Source: Polyodon spathula
Taxonomy: Eukaryota > Chordata > Actinopteri > Acipenseriformes > Polyodontidae
Reading direction: 5' to 3'
DNA length: 64,000 nt
Assembly (NCBI RefSeq): GCF_017654505.1
Contig: NC_054538.1
Span: forward strand, 22,607,783-22,671,782
Shown here: positions 58,790-64,000 of the stretch, one piece after another
Layout of the letters: each line of letters starts with the position of its first letter
Position numbering within the stretch: the stretch's first letter is position 1
Position numbers and translations under genes: made by a program
Notes under the pieces: generated by a model
Seen by the model: only the letters and a program-made list of their open reading frames with translations
Databases searched by the model: none
Told to the model about the DNA's origin: nothing

Positions 58790-59960
58790 GAGAACAGATG
58801 GGTTCGAGAGTTGATTTAAAGCGAGCGACGGTGGGAGCATAATACACCAAAGCTGGGAGAGAGTTCCAAAGAGTCTGAGCCATGAAGCTAAATGAGCATT
58901 CACCAAGTGCTGTGAACTTTTGCTTTGGGATAACAAGAAGACCAGAGTCGGAGGATCTCAACTTGCGGGCAGGGGCATAGCAGCTGTGTGATGGTGCATT
59001 GTAGGTGAGCAGGAGAGTTTTGAAAATAATCCTGAACTTTACAGGTAGCCAGTGCAAGACAGGAGGTGATGTGATCATGTTTTTTACATCTGGTAAGGAT
59101 CCTGGCAGCGACATCCTGAACTAGCTGCAGTCGCTTTATGGTGCGTGCCGGGAGACCACCATATAGAAAGTTGCAGTAATCGAGCTGAGAAAAGACAAAT
59201 GCATGACAAAGTGTCTCTGCTTTCTGGGAGAGAAAGGTAGGGACGGACTTTGGAGATGTTTCGAAGATGGTAGAAAGAAGATTTGACCGCGGAGGACATG
59301 TGGGCATCAAAGGAGAGGATGCTATCAAGAAGTACACCAAGGCTTCGTACTGTGGGGGAAGGCAGCAGTTTCCGAGGCTCATGGCAGCTATATTTAGATT
59401 CTTAAGTTGAGTTTTAGGTCCTACTAGAAGGAGTTCAGATTTGCTAGTGTTCAGCTGAAGAAAATTGGCAGACATCTAGGCCTTGATGTCTTGAATGCAA
59501 GCCCAGACCCGGACCATGGCAGAAGGGCTTCCAGGGTCGAGTTTTAAGTACAGCTGGGTGTCATCAGCATAGGAGTGAAACATGATGCTGTGTTGATGGA
59601 TGAGGTGACCCAGGGAAAGCATGTAGATATTGAAGAGAAGGGGCTCAAGAACAGATCCTTGGGGATACCACAAGTGACTGGGTTTGCAACGCCACTGCAT
59701 CCAGCATAGAAAACAGACTGCATGCATCCAGATAGGTAAGAGGACATCCAAGAGAGATCTATGATGTCAAAAACAACTGTTAGGTCAAGGAGGAGAAGCA
59801 CAGAGGGAGCACCATCATCAGCATTGAGCAGGAGATCGTTCACGTCCAGAGCAGCGCAGTTTCAGTACTGTGATGCCGCCGGAAACCTGACTGTAGAGAT
59901 TCAAGCAGATTGTTATTTGTGAGATGTTTCATCAGCTGACTGGCTGCAGCTCTTTTGAGT
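58790..59960 (-). pseudogene. L2-type LINE (copy B)
   Basis: From 59960 downward: [59 protein letters not shown], catalytic [15 protein letters not shown] (about 59580-59535), MSANFLQLNTSKSELLLVG, LCHAFVFSQLDYCNFLYGGL, RLQLVQDVAARILTRCKKHD, then LHWLPVKFRIIFKTLLLTY and YAPTVARFKSTLEPICS. This is the same family as 16290-17985 and extends further towards the C-terminus. Frames are broken at several points (59750, 59476, 59114 regions). The 5' half is absent. Confidence 0.85.
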
Positions 59961-61129
59961 GTTTTTGAGAGAAAAGGGAAATTGGAGTGATAGCACATTC
60001 TTACATTTGTATTGGAGACTCCATTTGTGAGATTTAAAATGAGATTACAATCAGAATGGAGGGTTGTTAACAGGATTTAAAGCTGTATTACAGTTAAGAT
60101 ACAGAGGATTTAAAATAGAATTTTGTCGAAATGTACAAAAATGCCTACACACAAAAACCGCAGAAGAATGTACATGTGACCATAGGGATTTTGTTGTGGA
60201 AGACAGTAAAGGAAAGAAGGTACAACTTAAGTGTACAAGTACTGTTGAGTTAGTACTATACATATTTTGACGCTCAAGTATTTTGAAAAGTAACCAAAAA
60301 CACTAATTTCATACAGTATATCAAAAATGAAAGCCCTGAAAAAAACGATTTACATAAAACTCAAAAATAGCTGAAAAAAAGCATCCAAAAATACAATTAA
60401 TAAAACCTGAAAAATAGAAGCCCTAATTATACAGTACTAACAAACAAGTACAGTACTCCCAGGTGGCAGCATAGTTGAAAGAAATATAGGAGGACAAAAA
60501 GACAGTGAGAGAGGGGAGGGTGGTAAATGGTACTGTATTTAAGAGATGTGGGGGTGTTTAATTTATATGAATTAAATTAAAGTCATAAAACACACTCACC
60601 ACAGACACAACTGTAAAATAGTAAATACTATCCTCATCAATACAATGTAAAGCCATAAATAGCTGCAACCAAAATACTTGGCGAATCACACCCATAAAAC
60701 CTATTTTGTTCCAGAAATGTTGGTGACCTGTTGTAATACAAAGTATGTATTATTAGTGGAATTTGATATTCGTGCCAAAAAAGTTTGAGTTTTTTTTTCA
60801 TACACCAAAAATGCACAACTAAAGGCTTGCAAACATCCATGGTTTCACAGTACTTACATTTGTACCAGATAAACAGATCACATAAACAAAGAAAACAAAA
60901 TAAATTAAATATAGGTTAATAACTAATAACAAATTGCAGCCTCATGTCAATAGAATTTCAGACTGAAAGTTTCTTGCACTCTGTTCCAATCTGCCAGTCT
61001 GGCGATTCTCCTGCAGAATATTTGAATGTACAGTATTATAAAAAGCAATGCTTTACCTTCATACAATGCAAAAGTGGATTGGAAATTAATCCTCAGGTGG
61101 AGGTGTCTTTGTTCTGTTGTAGAAGAATA

Positions 61130-61521
61130 GTTTAGAATTGTAGAATAGTGTAGAATTTCTTCACTTCATCAGATGCGTTAAACATTTTTATGTACCATTG
61201 AATGTGACCCTCAGCCAAGCTGGTTGCAACAGGCCAAATTTAGCTCCAGTGTACAACAGAAGAGATTTTATTTTTCTGTATGCAGCCCATTTCCTGCTTA
61301 ACTCTGGGGCAAAATCAAGGAATATGTAAATTCCTGCTCCCTGGAACTGAAGAGTTCCCTGCTTCCAGGACAGACAAAGGATTTTCTTTCACTTGATAAT
61401 GCTGCATTTTCAAAATAATTGGCTGAGGATGACCTCCCTCTCTCCTGGGGCCTGCAGAGAGATACGCGCGGTCGATGACTCCCACCCAGTGTAGCACAAC
61501 AAAGTCAAAGGAAAAATCCAC
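61130..61521 (-). pseudogene. L1 ORF1-type RNA-binding protein fragment
   Basis: The minus-strand frame reads IDRAYLSAGPRREGGHPQP, IILKMQHYQVKENPLSVLEA and GSRNLHIP, and continues past a stop with CPRVKQEMGCIQKNK. The R.HR.G......RP.I.K...Y.DKE..L..AR pattern belongs to the RRM-like domain of L1 ORF1 proteins, which coat L1 RNA. It is on the same strand as, and 5' of, the L1 ORF2 relic at 54910-57140. The two could be halves of one element split by the Tc1 and L2 insertions. Confidence 0.65.
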
Positions 61522-61654
61522 AAAGTCTCAGACTCACTAACATTGAGTTCCTGGGTATAAAATTAAAAGGTGCAGCAGGCACATTTAAAGATGACCTACA
61601 GACCCCAATACACCAAACTATAACCCTGCAGGAAATGGACTGACTATCTGGAGA

Positions 61655-62260
61655 TCTTAGACACGACTTGGAACAGCATGCAAATGGTCCCTCAAAAGCA
61701 ATACACTAATTTTCTGTCTTCTGTCATGATGCTTGGTCTGTCTTTTGATGACCTGTCTGATTTTGGAGAGGGGTAAAATAAACTTTCTGATAAATTGGTA
61801 TAAATATCTACTCATGAGAAATGGATGCAATTTGGATGTAGCTGAATGGAAAATGCTCAAATCTCTTGTGAAAGGTCATGTCATGGACAAATCATACTCT
61901 GGTCTCTGGAAAGTCATTCTCACACAGGAGCCCTATAAAAATGTCCTGTACTTAATTGAGTTAATGCTGGTCTGTTCTGACCAATGCAAACGTGGCTTTA
62001 GTGCACATAACTGAATAAAAAACAAAGCACACAAATTGTTTAAATGTTTTCATTCTGGAGGATCTGATCAGAATTAGCTTGGAGGGACTGGAGCATGAAC
62101 ATTTTGATCCAGAGCCAAGTGTGAAATGTTGGCTAAATCCAGGAAAAAGAAGGAGATGGCCCATCTACAGTTGCTGGCCCTGTGACATGGGCATCCTTTC
62201 AGTGGATTATTGTAACTCAGTGGATAAGGATTTCTCAGAAGGATGCTTCCTTTTCTATTT
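61655..62260 (+). pseudogene. hAT-derived C-terminal (dimerisation) domain, ZNF862-like
   Basis: The plus-strand frame from 61733 contains WKMLKSLVKGHVMDKSYSGL, WKVILTQEPYKNVLYLIEL, VCSDQCKRGFSAHN and a stop. After a frameshift, EGLEHEHFDPEPSVKCWLNP follows (62079-62140). This corresponds to the hAT dimerisation domain in the ZNF862/KIAA-type group (AQCERGFSAQNRIK, then L.EFDP...V..W). The Glu of CERGFS is Lys here. Stops and a frame change show it is a relic. Upstream fragments to about 61655 may belong to the same gene. Confidence 0.7.
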
Positions 62261-62515
62261 GTAAACAGTTTGGTAAGTACATTGGCAAATGTAATGCTAC
62301 TTAAAAATATGATGACCAGGTTTTAAGTTCTGGCGCTTAAAAAAATGTTGTTTGGTAGCCAAAGGCTCCTTTGAGAAAAAGTTTGTATAGAGCACTGTTG
62401 GTGGCAAAATTACTAGGAATGCTGTAGATGTACAACAGCTGTTCAACACAACATACTTTTTTTGCTAAAACTCAATCCTGCAGTGTTCATCTGTACATGT
62501 AAGTAAATATGGTGA

Positions 62516-63088
62516 TGTGACCAGGATGACTGATATTGATCAGACAAGGAAATGAATGGATATCAACATCAGACTGGGATAATGAAAGCGCTGCTGCACA
62601 TTTTAATAATAAATAAAAGACTTGAACAAACAAAAACACTTTTACAAAATAAAACGGCACAGTGGCCAAAACAGACAGACACACAAAATAAACACAGAAC
62701 AGACACTAAATACAACAAGTAACCCGCTGGTACTAAGTCAGCACGAGTAACAATTGTTATTATTCTTTTTAGTTTCTCTGTTAACCACGTTCCGTCTCTG
62801 TACATCCAACCCCGTGTGCGTAAAAAATTGACTCTTATGCAGCTGTGCCTGCACTTGCTTGCTAATCAATCGTTCACTTGTATCCCAGCACAGTCTACAC
62901 ATGAACTACAAATACCCACTTTAATCTGCACGTGAAGTGATTGTGCAATCCCGTGCATAAATACAAACATACATTTTAAATCCTGTGTTACTTAATCCAC
63001 ACTATAATCAGAGCACCACTACATATATACAAAGATAACACCTCACATAAAACATAAAATACACACAGGGGAGGGGCACCCCACCACA
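62516..63088 (-). mobile_element. LTR, family LTR-A (copy 3)
   Basis: On the minus strand it starts TGTGGTGGGGTGCCCCTC and ends CCTGGTCACA. It shares with the LTR at 3329 the GTGCCC.CCCCTGTGTGT start, TTTAAAATGTATGTTTGTAT, the TGCACGGGATTGCAC and CTTCACGTGCAG words, a CAGCTGCATAAGAG TATA box, a CACGGGGTTGGATGT word and a TTATTATTAAAATG region near the end. Flanking 5-mers (GTACC and TCACC in minus orientation) agree at 3 of 5 positions, so no clear duplication. It lies about 120 bp upstream of LMBRD1 exon 4. Confidence 0.75.
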
Positions 63089-63211
63089 GGTACCAATAAA
63101 GATGGTGAACAACACTCTATAACAGGTTCTCAGGATTGAATTCTGCTTTTTAGAAGGTCAGTTGAACGTAGGAATAGAACTTTATTGTTGCTTGTCTTTC
63201 TTTCTTTATAG

Positions 63212-63302
63212 CATTGTACTCCATTATTCTGTTTTTTGTTTTCCTGTGGATTCCCTTTGTGTACTTCCATTATAAAGAAAAGGATGACAATAACATCAAC
63301 AG
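63212..63302 (+). pseudogene. LMBRD1: LMBRD1 exon 4, apparently intact
   Basis: A strong acceptor (TTTCTTTCTTTATAG) precedes CA, then LYSIILFFVFLWIPFVYFHY, KEKDDNNIN and a final AG, followed by donor GTGCTC. This is the LMBRD1 exon covering the third membrane segment and the acidic cytoplasmic turn (family form LYS.ILFCVFFWIPFVYFYYEEKDDD). The reading frame is open and the phase joins both the preceding exon and the family's next one (starting with a split codon). It is labelled a pseudogene only because exon 2 of the same locus is clearly broken. If exon 2 is skipped or the defects are assembly errors, this exon would be usable. Confidence 0.85.
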
Positions 63303-64000
63303 GTGCTCGATAAGTACATGGGGGACGGGGACGGGGGGCGGACAACTCATTTTAATCACTTCAATCAGCATTGCAGCCCATTACTGATGAGCAACTCAAA
63401 CCAGCAGAGTGATTTCACCTTGTGCAGACAATTATTTGTAGATGCTTCTGACCTGCCACCTGTGTGAAAATGTCTTTGTCTTTATTATCAAGTACACACA
63501 CACTGACATACAGCTGTGAACATTCAGAATCTGTAACCCCTAGAATGTGTCGGCAGCTACATCTGTTAATAATAATGAGAGGTGTTGTATCCTGCCATGG
63601 AAATATGTTCAGTTGTGTATACAAGGTGGAGCAACCTTCCTACAAGAGCAGAATAATCTTCTTTGATAAATGACTAATACAGTCAAGCACAGTATGCCTC
63701 TTTGATAGCTATGGACTATGAATTATTTGCATAATATACTGAACTGGCTTTGTTGTACTCTGGTTTAACCTCCTGATGAAATTGCGATTAAAACATACAG
63801 AAAATGTCAAAAGTGGATTTTGCAACTTCTAACAACAACTATAAATGTGGTTTGTGTAACTTGTTTAACTATTTTAAGCATGTATAGCAAGATGAAAATG
63901 TAAAAAGTCAACTGAACCAACATTTAGGCTTCAGCGTTGTTTATGATTGACTATTTGAATTTTTGGATGATAATTATATGTAACACACCAATAAGTTCAC
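63303..64000. other. start of LMBRD1 intron 4
   Basis: No further LMBRD1 exon or repeat with a recognisable signature was found. The next exon is expected to encode a C-T-Q start and the following membrane helix; it must lie beyond the window or be lost. Confidence 0.5.

Noticed and set aside
60064..60270. Cysteine-containing frame KIEFCRNVQKCLHTKTAEECTCD
   Set aside because: No family pattern recognised and no supporting splice or element context.

Overview
This is an AT-rich vertebrate genomic window with no bacterial-style operons. Almost every recognisable protein segment is a decayed transposable element. The mix (CR1-, L2- and L1-type LINEs, a Gypsy-type element with integrase ahead of reverse transcriptase, DIRS-like, Tc1, hAT, piggyBac, Harbinger and tRNA-derived SINEs) is that of a non-tetrapod fish. 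The CR1 3' end with TTCTTATG octamers, together with a duplicated-and-decaying host gene, makes a sturgeon or paddlefish the best guess. The species assignment is inference.

Host gene: three consecutive plus-strand exons of LMBRD1 (lysosomal cobalamin transporter) lie at 35298-35460, 42963-43025 and 63212-63302, so about 28 kb of the window is its introns 2 and 3. The first of these exons carries an in-frame stop, a frameshift, a small deletion and no GT donor. The second has non-conservative changes. The third looks intact. This reads as a gene copy in early decay, for example one ohnolog after whole-genome duplication.

Layout: 1-3320 mostly unassigned, with a SINE. 3321-5423 is a Harbinger element (TAA target duplication) whose left inverted repeat is split by a solo LTR with a perfect GGGCC duplication. 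10.1-14.3 kb is a large element with arms of about 0.4 kb, a MADF-domain exon and an internal minisatellite that is itself interrupted by a CR1 LINE. 15.2-15.75 kb is a solo LTR, and 16.3-18.0 kb an L2. 22.7-30.2 kb holds small DNA elements, including a TTAA-flanked piggyBac derivative and a hAT element with an 8-bp target duplication. 31.25-34.16 kb is the 3' part of a Gmr1-like Gypsy element on the minus strand. 36.3-39.4 kb has a piggyBac deletion derivative, a gag fragment with LTR, a second LTR copy and a hAT 5' end. 39.6-41.9 kb is a DIRS-like element with an internal strand switch. 46.8-48.7 kb is an LTR followed by a hAT transposase relic. 53-62.3 kb is a nest of hAT, L1, two Tc1 elements, L2, L1 ORF1 and a second hAT. 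62.5-63.1 kb is a third copy of the LTR family, just upstream of LMBRD1 exon 4.

No rRNA, functional tRNA, CRISPR or intact protein-coding gene was seen. All element boundaries were read by eye; those with matching inverted repeats plus target duplications are the most secure.
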